Origin: Prevotella sp. UBA2755
GTDB lineage: Bacteria; Bacteroidota; Bacteroidia; Bacteroidales; Bacteroidaceae
DNA length: 6,472 nucleotides
Direction: 5' to 3'
Assembly: GCA_002353225.1 (NCBI GenBank)
Contig: DEJF01000036.1
Coordinates: 32,859-39,330 of the forward strand
Part shown: positions 1-6,472 of the stretch, in pieces
Numbering within the stretch: the stretch's first letter is position 1
Layout: every line of letters starts with the position of its first letter
Translations under genes and position numbers: made by a program
Notes under the pieces: generated by a model
The model's database searches: none
Told to the model about the DNA's origin: nothing
What the model saw: the letters and a program-made list of their open reading frames with translations, nothing else

Positions 1-1443
1 ATCTTCCGTGCCTTCCCTGCCGCCATCCTTAACGACGCCCTAAACACGGGGAAATATGACCGTGGCGTTATCGTCGCCGAGACCTTTGACTTCGAGGTCA
101 TCGACAAGGCATACAAACCTTACAACAACCTGTCTCTGCTCGTCTCCCTGCAGAGTGACGGAAACATCGAGAAGAAGGTTATCGCCAGTGTGACGGAGGC
201 GCTGAAGGCTGACCCGCAGTTTGAGGACTGGAACCGTCTGGTGGAGATATTCCGTAACCCCAGTCTGCAGATGATCTCCTTCACCATCACAGAGAAAGGT
301 TATTCTTATAATGAGGCTGACTTGCAGCGTGGCTTGAGTCCTGTGTTCGCCCTTGGTAAGGTGACAGCCCTGCTCTATGAGCGTTTCAAGGCAGGAAGGC
401 TACCACTGACCGTCCAGTCGATGGATAACTGCTCGCACAACGGTGGTCGTGTGAAGGCTGGAGTACTGGCATATGCCGAGCGTTGGGTGAATGACGGACT
501 GGTGCCTGAAACTTTTGCCGACTATGTCCGCAACAAGACAAAGATCACCTTCCCATGGTCGATGATTGACAAGATCACCCCTCGTCCTCATGAGAAGGTG
601 AAGGAGATGCTTGCCGCCGACGGTTTTGAGGACAACAACTATATCGAGACCGAAAAACACACCTTCACGGCACCTTTCGTGAATGCCGAGGAAGTGCAGT
701 ATCTCGTGATCGAGGACAACTATACCAACGGTCGTCCCCCACTTGACCTGGGCGGTGCCCTCTATACCACCCGTGAGACAGTAGACAAGGTGGAGACGAT
801 GAAGGTGACCACCTGTCTGAACCCCCTGCATACCGCCATGTCTATCTACGGCTGTATGCTGGGCTATACCCTCATCTCTGCGGAGATGGCTGACGAGGAC
901 CTGCGTCCGTTCATCCAGAAAATCGGCTATATCGAGGCGATGCCAGTGGTGACAGACCCTGGTGTGCTGAATCCTTATGAGTTCATCGGTGCCGTCATCA
1001 ACCGCCGTCTGCCGAACCCGTTCATGCCAGACGCTCCACAGCGTATAGCCATGGACACCTCACAGAAACTGCCTATCCGCTTTGGTGAGACCATCAAGAA
1101 ATACATCGCCCGTGGTCTCGACATGTCGAACCTCATTCTGATTCCTCTGACGCTTGCCGGTTATGCCCGTTATCTGAAAGGCATCAAGGACGACGGTACC
1201 GCTTTTGAGCCGTCACCAGACCCCATGCTGGAGGAGATGCAGGCTATCGTCGCACCGTTGGAGATTGGCAAGGAAGACCAGGACTACAGTTGTCTGCGCA
1301 ACCTCTACAGTCGCAAGGATGTCTTCGGACTTGACCTCTACGAGGCTGGACTGGGTGAGCAGATAGAAGGAATGGTGAAAGAACTGTATGCCGGTAAGGG
1401 TGCCGTTCGTGCCACCTTACATAAATATGTAGCAGCAAGATAA
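1..1443 (+). CDS. Mannitol dehydrogenase family oxidoreductase (fructuronate reductase/polyol dehydrogenase type), 5' partial
   Basis: The reading frame is open from base 1, so the gene begins upstream of the window; the GTG at 190 is an internal codon, not the start. The 480 visible residues belong to the long-chain mannitol dehydrogenase family, cytoplasmic NAD(P)-dependent enzymes that interconvert polyols or hexuronates with ketoses. The window opens on IFRAFPAAI, which in relatives directly follows the glycine-rich NAD loop (GxGN-IFRAF), so roughly 30-50 residues are missing. Visible landmarks are the TVQSMDN segment with a following NG (409-444), the FPWSMIDKITPR segment typical of the family, and the catalytic signature K-x5-N-x2-H (KVTTCLNPLH, 802-831; visible residues K268, N274, H277). 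The C-terminal helical domain (LPIRFGETI, DMSNLILIPL) is complete. The family includes mannitol 2-dehydrogenase, D-mannonate oxidoreductase (UxuB) and tagaturonate reductase (UxaB); the substrate cannot be decided here, so no symbol is given. Only four bases separate it from the next gene, suggesting co-transcription. Confidence 0.9.
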   Translation: MFRAFPAAILNDALNTGKYDRGVIVAETFDFEVIDKAYKPYNNLSLLVSLQSDGNIEKKVIASVTEALKADPQFEDWNRLVEIFRNPSLQMISFTITEKGYSYNEADLQRGLSPVFALGKVTALLYERFKAGRLPLTVQSMDNCSHNGGRVKAGVLAYAERWVNDGLVPETFADYVRNKTKITFPWSMIDKITPRPHEKVKEMLAADGFEDNNYIETEKHTFTAPFVNAEEVQYLVIEDNYTNGRPPLDLGGALYTTRETVDKVETMKVTTCLNPLHTAMSIYGCMLGYTLISAEMADEDLRPFIQKIGYIEAMPVVTDPGVLNPYEFIGAVINRRLPNPFMPDAPQRIAMDTSQKLPIRFGETIKKYIARGLDMSNLILIPLTLAGYARYLKGIKDDGTAFEPSPDPMLEEMQAIVAPLEIGKEDQDYSCLRNLYSRKDVFGLDLYEAGLGEQIEGMVKELYAGKGAVRATLHKYVAAR

Positions 1444-1447
1444 GCAC

Positions 1448-2863
1448 ATGACCAGAAAGAAGAAACCACTACCCCTGTTGGAGAAGATCACCATCACCGA
1501 TTTCGCTGCCGAGGGAAAGGCTTTGGCAAGGGTCGACGACATGGTGGTGTTCGTGCCATGGGCAGTACCTGGTGATGTGTGCGACTTACAGGTTCGCAGA
1601 AAGAAACATAGTTTTATGGAGGCGGAAATTGTCCGTCTCCATACACCCAGTCCCATGCGTACCCAACCGTTCTGTGAACATTTCGGTATATGCGGAGGCT
1701 GTAAATGGCAACAACTACCCTACGAGGAGCAGTTGAAGATGAAACAGCAACAGGTGTTCGACCAACTGACCCGTATCGGAAAGGTGGAACTGCCTGAGTT
1801 CCGTCCTATCCTAGGTAGTGTGAAGACCAAGGAGTATCGCAACAAACTCGACTTCGGATGTTCTAACCGGCGTTACCTGACCAGTGAGGAGATCGCCTCT
1901 GGGAGGGAGTTTGCCCGTGATGCCATCGGCTTCCACATCACAGGAGCCTTCGACAAGATCCTGCCGATTGAGAAGTGCTGGCTGATGGACGACCTGCACA
2001 ACCAGATACGCAATGAGGTGCGTGACTATGCCATCGGGCACGGACTGACCTTCTTTGACCTCCGCCAACAAGTTGGCTTGCTACGTGATGTCATCATCCG
2101 CAACTCGAACACGGGAGAATGGCTCGTCATCATACAGTTCCACTATGACGAGGAAGGCGACGAGCAGCGTGCCAAAGGACTATTGCAGCATCTTGCCGAT
2201 AAGTTTCCGCAGATTACCGCACTGATGTATCTCAACAACCAGAAATGCAACGATACCATTGGTGATCAGGATATCCTGACCTTCAAGGGCGATGACCATA
2301 TCTACGAGACAATGGAAGACCTGCGTTTCAAGGTAGGTCCCAAGTCGTTCTACCAGACGAATACGGAACAGGCTTACCATCTGTATAGCGTAGCGAGGGA
2401 GTTTGCTGGACTGACGGGTGAGGAACTGGTCTACGACCTCTATACAGGTACTGGTACCATTGCCAATTTCGTAGCGAAGAAAGCACGGAAGGTGATAGGT
2501 ATCGAGTATGTACCAGAGGCGATAGAAGATGCCAAGATCAACTCACAGGAGAACCATATCGACAACACCCTGTTCTTTGCAGGAGATATGAAAGATATCC
2601 TGACAGATGAGTTTATCGCAGAACACGGTCGTCCTGATGTCATCATCACTGATCCCCCTCGTGCCGGTATGCATCCCGACGTAGTGAAGACCATCCTACG
2701 GGCAGCCCCTCAGCGTATCGTCTACGTCAGTTGCAATCCTGCCACCCAGGCTCGTGACTTACAGGACTTGGACGCAGACTACAAAGTGGAAGCCGTTCAG
2801 CCTGTAGATATGTTCCCACATACCCCCCATGTAGAAAATGTTGTATTGTTAATCAAAAGATAA
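1448..2863 (+). CDS. rlmD: 23S rRNA (uracil-C5)-methyltransferase, RlmD/RumA family
   Basis: This 471-residue protein is a complete SAM-dependent RNA m5U methyltransferase; E. coli RlmD methylates U1939 of 23S rRNA. Residues 1-65 fit an RNA-binding TRAM domain. Cysteines 76, 82 and 85 (C-x5-C-x2-C, in CEHFGICGGCKW) plus C177 (EKCW) match the four ligands of the 4Fe-4S cluster known in this family. The C-terminal catalytic domain shows FYQTN (301-305), a SAM-binding loop DLYTGTGTI (330-338), the acidic end of the next strand (GIEY, 351-354), DPPR (402-405), the nucleophilic cysteine in YVSCNP (C429), and the general-base glutamate in HVENVVLL (E463). All key residues are present, so it should be active. 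The ATG lies four bases after the preceding stop without an obvious Shine-Dalgarno sequence, which is normal in Bacteroidota. In some bacteria one homologue (RlmCD) modifies both U747 and U1939, so the exact target could differ from E. coli. Confidence 0.93.
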   Translation: MTRKKKPLPLLEKITITDFAAEGKALARVDDMVVFVPWAVPGDVCDLQVRRKKHSFMEAEIVRLHTPSPMRTQPFCEHFGICGGCKWQQLPYEEQLKMKQQQVFDQLTRIGKVELPEFRPILGSVKTKEYRNKLDFGCSNRRYLTSEEIASGREFARDAIGFHITGAFDKILPIEKCWLMDDLHNQIRNEVRDYAIGHGLTFFDLRQQVGLLRDVIIRNSNTGEWLVIIQFHYDEEGDEQRAKGLLQHLADKFPQITALMYLNNQKCNDTIGDQDILTFKGDDHIYETMEDLRFKVGPKSFYQTNTEQAYHLYSVAREFAGLTGEELVYDLYTGTGTIANFVAKKARKVIGIEYVPEAIEDAKINSQENHIDNTLFFAGDMKDILTDEFIAEHGRPDVIITDPPRAGMHPDVVKTILRAAPQRIVYVSCNPATQARDLQDLDADYKVEAVQPVDMFPHTPHVENVVLLIKR

Positions 2864-2867
2864 GTTT

Positions 2868-3980
2868 ATGAGAAAACTATTGTTCCTTGTCCTGTTGACA
2901 ACAGGCTTCACATTAACCGTCAATGCACAAGACAGTGAGCAGAAAAAGAAAGTGATTGAATTGCCCCAATGGGTCAAGGACATCAAAATCAGCGGATATG
3001 GTATGCTGCAATACCAAGCACAAAATCCTGACGAGAAGTCTGAGAATGCTTTCAACCTCAGGCTGATGCGTCTGATTATGGATGGTAAGATTGGGGATTT
3101 TGCATGGAGAGCACAGGTACAAGGTAGTTCGAATGCCGGTCCTGGTAATCCTACTGTGATGTTAGTCGACCTCTTTGCAGAATGGCAGAAATACGACTTC
3201 TTCCGTGTAAAAGCAGGACAGTTTAAGCGTGCCTTCACCTTTGAGAATCCCACCCATCCTATCACACAAGGATGGTATTCTTATGCAACGGTCATCAATA
3301 GTCTCTCTGGTTTTGGCGACCGTTCTGGTGAGAAATCATCTGGAGGACGTGATATCGGTCTTCAGATTCAAGGTGATTTCCTGAAGAATGCAGAAGGACG
3401 CAACCTTCTCCACTACCAGATAGGTGTCTATAATGGTGAGGGTATCAACCAGAAAGACAAAGACAACCGCAAGGATATCATCGGTGGTATCTGGTTCATG
3501 CCTATCAAGGGAGTACGTATCGGAGCCTTCGGATGGACTGGATCCCGTGGTGACATGACATGGACTGACGAACAAGGCAACGCACATAAAGGAAGCATCA
3601 GCAAGAACCGTTATTGTCTCTCTGCTGAGTACGACAAAGACGAATGGACCTTCCGTGCAGAGTATATTCACAGCCAAGGCTGGGGAGCCACCAAGGTAGA
3701 CAGTCGTGAGGTAGACTTCTCAAAAGGTGACAAGGCAGATGGCTTCTATGCCTTTGGAATTGTACCAGTCATCAAGAAGAAACTCCATGCCAAGGCACGT
3801 TACAATATGTATCGTCCTACCAAGGAATGGAGCACCTCAAAGACGATGTATGAGGTGGGCTTGAATTATTTCATCCACAAGAACGTCCAAATCAACGCAG
3901 AATATGCGCGTGTCAACGATCGCACTTTAGCAAAACACGATTATAACTTTTTTGACGTGCAGTTAGACTTCAGATTCTAA
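2868..3980 (+). CDS. Outer-membrane porin, phosphate-selective porin O/P family
   Basis: This 370-residue protein is predicted to be an outer-membrane beta-barrel. Residues 1-20 form a clear Sec signal peptide: a basic start (MRKLL), a hydrophobic core and the cleavage site VNA|QD. After a short charged linker (SEQKKK) the sequence becomes alternating amphipathic strands rich in aromatic residues and glycine, starting at ISGYGMLQYQ (41-50) and ending on DVQLDFRF, whose terminal phenylalanine is the usual barrel-assembly signal. The segments AGQFKRAFTFENPTHP (116-131) and GGRDIGLQIQGD resemble the conserved early-strand region of OprO/OprP-family porins. The family name reflects Pseudomonas anion porins; in Bacteroidota the substrate is usually unknown, so phosphate specificity is not claimed. 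It is somewhat shorter than OprP. It starts four bases after rlmD, and the neighbouring genes say nothing about its substrate. No Pho-type regulatory site is visible upstream. Confidence 0.82.
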   Translation: MRKLLFLVLLTTGFTLTVNAQDSEQKKKVIELPQWVKDIKISGYGMLQYQAQNPDEKSENAFNLRLMRLIMDGKIGDFAWRAQVQGSSNAGPGNPTVMLVDLFAEWQKYDFFRVKAGQFKRAFTFENPTHPITQGWYSYATVINSLSGFGDRSGEKSSGGRDIGLQIQGDFLKNAEGRNLLHYQIGVYNGEGINQKDKDNRKDIIGGIWFMPIKGVRIGAFGWTGSRGDMTWTDEQGNAHKGSISKNRYCLSAEYDKDEWTFRAEYIHSQGWGATKVDSREVDFSKGDKADGFYAFGIVPVIKKKLHAKARYNMYRPTKEWSTSKTMYEVGLNYFIHKNVQINAEYARVNDRTLAKHDYNFFDVQLDFRF

Positions 3981-5293
3981 CTGAACAGACTCAGAGTCAA
4001 ACATAGAGCCGCGCTGACAACCGCCAGTGCGGCTATTATTATGTATAAGTTACGGGCGTTAAGCCTATAGCCAAAAGTCTTATAGGCATACAGGTGTATC
4101 ATGACGAAGTCAAACACATGGGCAAGGAGGATGGCGATACCTGTCCCCAGCAATCCCCATTGCCGATAACCTGCCATGACCAATGGGACAAATACGAGGA
4201 AATAGGCTGACTCTAAACACAGATAGGCTAAAGAACGTCCACGAGCCAAAGTGATATAGCCAACAGGAAGAGTTGCAGCCTTTAGTACCATTGCCACGGC
4301 GGCAATCTGTGCCATCGTAACGACAGGTAGGAAATCCGAACTCAGTAAGAGACGGATAATCCAAGGAAGACAAAGAATCATCACAACCAGTAAAGGAGAT
4401 ACCAACCATAGCAAGACCTCCATCTGGCGATTGACCACCTCATTCGTCTTACCCACTTCCTGAAAGGCAGAGAGACGGGGAAAATAATCATTGTCCATCG
4501 CCGCAAATACCAAACCCATATAGGTGACAGTCAGCAAAGAGCCTGCATTATAGAGTCCCACCTCACTGAGCCCCGACTCACGTTCCAGCCACCATCGTAT
4601 CAGCAGTTCCGCTCCACTCCCCACCATTGCCGCCAAGGAATAGGCAATACCCAGACGCATCATTCCAATACCCTCACCTATCACAGAAGAGGAACATACG
4701 AGACGTGGAGAATATAACCGATATGCCGCAAAGATAGCAGGTAACATAGCGGCAAAAGCCATCAGGTTGATGACCACAACTATCGCATCCTGTCCATACA
4801 TCCAATATAGCGGCACACAAATCAAGACACTGGCAATAGCAGCGATCGACTGGACAGCCGCCAAGGAATGAAGTTGACGAGCCCCCTTTAATATCGCCAT
4901 CTCGCCACCACCGATAATTGTAATCACGACAGCAGGAGCCAGTGTCCAATAACCCACAAATACACTCAACAATAATCCAAAGAGAGCAGCGAACATACAC
5001 CAAAGACGAATCACGCAGACAAAATGGAGAATCTTCTTCAAATCACCTTCCTCAAAATACTCAGAGACATGACGGACCGCACTGACAGAGAGTCCCATCC
5101 CTGCTATCTGAGTCAGGAAATTCATCGTAGTCGTTAATATTGAGGCAAGTCCCATACCTGCAGGACCCAGAAAGACGGCTGCTACCTTATTGCGCACAAG
5201 AGCGGCAAGGACATTCAACCCTTGCACACCTCCGAAAATACTGGTGTATTTCAGTATGTGACGATAACCGTTATGCTGACCGCCTTCTATCAT
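3977..5293 (-). CDS. O-antigen/polysaccharide flippase, Wzx-like (MATE/MOP superfamily)
   Basis: This 438-residue, very hydrophobic inner-membrane protein is most like Bacteroidota O-antigen translocases (Wzx/WzxE type), which flip undecaprenyl-diphosphate-linked oligosaccharides from the cytoplasmic to the periplasmic face. Hydrophobic segments are visible at roughly residues 15-35, 43-65, 90-113, 117-134, 145-163, 168-192, 212-230, 246-266, 293-315, 323-345, 355-375, 378-402 and 414-436, about the 12-14 expected. The N-terminus (HILKYTSIFGGVQ, then VRNKVAAVFLGPAGMGL, then SVSAVRHVSEYF) carries the recognisable family pattern. The ATG at 5293 is chosen because it sits directly before this conserved start and behind a perfect promoter; the leader is A-rich (AGTAAAGA before ATG) without a strong Shine-Dalgarno sequence. 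Its TAG overlaps the TAA of the convergent porin gene. It is divergent from two glycosyltransferases, consistent with a role in the same polysaccharide pathway. A lipid II- or teichoic-type substrate is less likely but not excluded. Confidence 0.86.
   Translation of the reverse strand: MIEGGQHNGYRHILKYTSIFGGVQGLNVLAALVRNKVAAVFLGPAGMGLASILTTTMNFLTQIAGMGLSVSAVRHVSEYFEEGDLKKILHFVCVIRLWCMFAALFGLLLSVFVGYWTLAPAVVITIIGGGEMAILKGARQLHSLAAVQSIAAIASVLICVPLYWMYGQDAIVVVINLMAFAAMLPAIFAAYRLYSPRLVCSSSVIGEGIGMMRLGIAYSLAAMVGSGAELLIRWWLERESGLSEVGLYNAGSLLTVTYMGLVFAAMDNDYFPRLSAFQEVGKTNEVVNRQMEVLLWLVSPLLVVMILCLPWIIRLLLSSDFLPVVTMAQIAAVAMVLKAATLPVGYITLARGRSLAYLCLESAYFLVFVPLVMAGYRQWGLLGTGIAILLAHVFDFVMIHLYAYKTFGYRLNARNLYIIIAALAVVSAALCLTLSLFS
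4008..4042 (+). terminator. Candidate intrinsic terminator after the porin gene
   Basis: In + strand RNA, GCCGCGCTG (4008-4016) can pair with CAGTGCGGC (4025-4033) to give a nine-pair stem, with one G-U wobble, and an eight-base loop. A moderately U-rich tail follows (TATTATTAT, 4034-4042). It begins 28 bases past the porin stop. On the - strand the wobble becomes a C-A mismatch, so the hairpin favours the + transcript. The tail is not a clean U run, and the whole element lies within the last codons of the opposing flippase gene, so the pairing could be a coincidence of coding sequence. Confidence 0.4.
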
Positions 5294-5311
5294 TCTTTAC
5301 TTTTCTGAACG

Positions 5312-5343
5312 CAAAAGTACGACTTTTATTACGAGTTTGCAAA
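5312..5343 (-). promoter_or_regulatory. Bacteroidota-type promoter for the flippase gene
   Basis: Read on the - strand, TTTG (5343-5340) is followed after exactly 20 bases by TACTTTTG (5319-5312). This is a full match to the -33 TTTG / -7 TAnnTTTG consensus recognised by the Bacteroidota primary sigma factor, at its preferred spacing. Transcription would start a few bases past 5312, leaving a leader of only about 10-15 bases before the ATG at 5293. Confidence 0.75.
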
Positions 5344-5351
5344 TAATTTCG

Positions 5352-5359
5352 TACCTTTG
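5352..5359 (+). promoter_or_regulatory. Bacteroidota -7 box (TACCTTTG) for the glycosyltransferase gene
   Basis: TACCTTTG fits the -7 consensus TAnnTTTG fully and lies eight bases before the ATG at 5368. The -33 element is weak: at the expected 19-21 base spacing only ATTAC (5328-5332) is present. A good TTTG occurs at 5336-5339, but 12 bases away, which is too close for the standard arrangement. If used, the transcript would begin at or almost at the start codon, so the mRNA would be leaderless or nearly so. Confidence 0.55.
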
Positions 5360-5367
5360 TCGGGAAT

Positions 5368-6336
5368 ATGAAAGAAGAAAAGCCACTGGTAAGTTTTATC
5401 ATTACCTATTATAACCTGCCTGTGCAGATGCTTCAGGAATGTATCGACAGCATTCTTGCCCTCTCCCTGCGTCCCTTCGAACGTGAGATCATCGTCATTG
5501 ATGACGGCTCAGACGTAAGTCCTATCAATGATCTCATAAAATACGAGAATGACATCATTTATGTCAGACAGAAGAATGGCGGACTGAGTATGGCAAGAAA
5601 CAAGGGCATTGATGTGGCTACCGGAACATATATCCAGTTCGTAGATGCAGATGACCGACTAATTACTGCTCCTTACGAGCAATGTCTTGATATTGTCCGG
5701 TACCAGCAAGACACGGATATGGTCATGTTCGACTTTTCTACTGACTTGATTGTTGAGAGCCTTCCTGAGTCAGTCCTGCCAGTTAGCGGTTCTGCCTATA
5801 TGCGTAACAACAACATCCACGGTACGGCTTGGGGATATATCTTCAGAAAAGCGATGTTAGGAGAACTGCGTTTTACCCCTGGTATCTATCATGAGGACGA
5901 GGAGTTTACACCACAACTGCTGTTACGCGCAGAGAATGTATATCCCACACATTTTAAGGCTTATTACTACTACCAGCGTGAGGGGTCGATAACGACGAGC
6001 AAAGACGAGCAAGATTCCCAAAAGCGGATGGACGATCGTGAGGGGGTACTTTTCCGACTCCATGATTTATGTGACAAACTGCCGCATCAGGACAGGATAG
6101 CACTGGAACGCAGGATTGCCCAACTGACAATGGACTATATCTATCACATCATCGTGGAGACCCGCTCCGCTGCTACTCTCGAACAACGCCTGCAGCACCT
6201 GCATGACCAAGGACTCTTCCCGCTGCCCGACCAGGACTACACCAGTAAATACACTTGGTTCAGAAGACTGATAAACACCTCCTGGGGTCGTACTCTTCTA
6301 CTCCACACACTACCCTTATGGAAAAAAGAAAGATGA
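5368..6336 (+). CDS. Glycosyltransferase family 2 (GT-A fold) of a polysaccharide locus
   Basis: This 322-residue protein should transfer a sugar from a nucleotide-sugar donor to a growing lipid-linked oligosaccharide on the cytoplasmic side of the inner membrane. The GT-A domain is clear: the first strand LVSFIITYYN (7-16), the nucleotide-binding IDDGSD (44-49), NGGLSMARNKG (70-80), the metal-binding DADD (93-96, in QFVDADDRL), and an acidic HEDEEF (175-180) in the position of the catalytic base. The tail after YYYQREGSITT (200-210) is helical and charged, with no membrane segment, so the enzyme is probably soluble or peripherally bound. The ATG at 5368 is the only start that keeps the standard N-terminus; no Shine-Dalgarno sequence precedes it (CGGGAAT). 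The stop overlaps the next start in ATGA, indicating translational coupling. Donor, acceptor and linkage cannot be read from the sequence. Confidence 0.92.
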   Translation: MKEEKPLVSFIITYYNLPVQMLQECIDSILALSLRPFEREIIVIDDGSDVSPINDLIKYENDIIYVRQKNGGLSMARNKGIDVATGTYIQFVDADDRLITAPYEQCLDIVRYQQDTDMVMFDFSTDLIVESLPESVLPVSGSAYMRNNNIHGTAWGYIFRKAMLGELRFTPGIYHEDEEFTPQLLLRAENVYPTHFKAYYYYQREGSITTSKDEQDSQKRMDDREGVLFRLHDLCDKLPHQDRIALERRIAQLTMDYIYHIIVETRSAATLEQRLQHLHDQGLFPLPDQDYTSKYTWFRRLINTSWGRTLLLHTLPLWKKER

Positions 6337-6472
6337 AGATACTCTTGTTTGAGGAATATAGCAGTCTTCACAACAATCTGGCTAAGGGATTGAAGGAGTT
6401 GGGACACCATGTCACACTGGTTGGGAATGGCAATAGTTTTCGTGACTTCCCCCGTGATATTGACATCAAGAG
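6333..6472 (+). CDS. Probable glycosyltransferase family 4 (GT-B fold), 3' partial
   Basis: The ATG overlaps the preceding stop (ATGA, 6333-6336) and follows a purine-rich stretch (GGAAAAAAGAAAG, 6320-6332) that may serve as a ribosome binding site. The 46 complete codons in the window encode the start of a Rossmann-like domain: strand MKILLFEEY, a helix containing LHNNLAKGLKELGHH, then strand VTLVGNGN. This resembles the N-terminal acceptor domain of GT-B glycosyltransferases in Bacteroidota polysaccharide loci. The catalytic C-terminal half is outside the window, so the family assignment is inferred from a short stretch and from context. Confidence 0.7.
   Translation, partial: MKILLFEEYSSLHNNLAKGLKELGHHVTLVGNGNSFRDFPRDIDIK

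Noticed and set aside
190..192. GTG at 190 as the start of the dehydrogenase gene
   Set aside because: The same frame is open back to base 1 and encodes family-typical sequence (IFRAFPAAI and onward), so the GTG is an internal valine and the gene is cut by the window edge.
2841..2868. TAAGTTTA before the porin start as a promoter -7 box
   Set aside because: It misses the final G of TAnnTTTG, overlaps the start codon and the rlmD stop, and has no TTTG at 19-21 bases upstream.
2849..3265. A 138-codon - strand frame opposite the rlmD end and porin start
   Set aside because: It is the antisense shadow of the porin; the porin has a signal peptide and barrel pattern, whereas this frame shows no family pattern and no promoter.
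4110..5003. Two - strand frames (99 and 109 codons) within the flippase gene
   Set aside because: They are out-of-frame readings of the flippase, rich in Cys, Trp and Arg in the way shadow frames are, with no independent start signals.
5140..5346. A 68-codon + strand reading frame opposite the flippase N-terminus
   Set aside because: It is antisense to conserved flippase codons, runs through the promoter region, has no recognisable protein pattern and no start signal.

Overview
The window looks like a chromosomal segment from a member of the Bacteroidota, most plausibly Prevotella/Segatella-like. The clues are a perfect Bacteroidota-type promoter (TTTG, 20 bases, TACTTTTG) and a second TAnnTTTG box in the same gap, the near absence of Shine-Dalgarno sequences, an outer-membrane porin of the OprO/OprP family with a signal peptide ending in NA|QD, and a Wzx-like flippase of the kind common in Bacteroidota surface-polysaccharide loci. 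The placement rests on style and protein recognition only; there is no marker gene that fixes the genus.

Left part (1-3980, + strand): three tightly packed genes separated by only four bases each. They are the 3' part of a long-chain mannitol dehydrogenase family oxidoreductase (hexuronate or polyol metabolism, 5' end cut by the window edge), a complete RlmD-type 23S rRNA m5U methyltransferase with its iron-sulfur cluster and catalytic residues intact, and a complete phosphate-selective-porin-family outer-membrane protein. Their functions are unrelated, but the spacing suggests one transcript. A hairpin just past the porin stop, lying inside the opposing gene, may end that transcript.

Right part (3977-6472): the edge of a surface-polysaccharide (O-antigen, capsule or exopolysaccharide) locus. 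A Wzx/O-antigen-translocase-like flippase runs on the - strand and collides with the porin, their stop codons overlapping by two bases. Divergent from it is a family 2 glycosyltransferase, whose stop codon overlaps the start of a further, probably family 4, glycosyltransferase that runs off the window. The 74-base gap between flippase and glycosyltransferase carries two back-to-back promoter signals that would drive both directions, with very short or absent 5' leaders.

Working together, the glycosyltransferases would build an undecaprenyl-linked oligosaccharide at the inner membrane and the flippase would move it to the periplasm. I see no mobile element, CRISPR array, tRNA, rRNA or riboswitch, and no gene-free stretch longer than 74 bases. 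I found no convincing evidence of a new biological system; the most interesting part is the compact divergent promoter region at 5294-5367.
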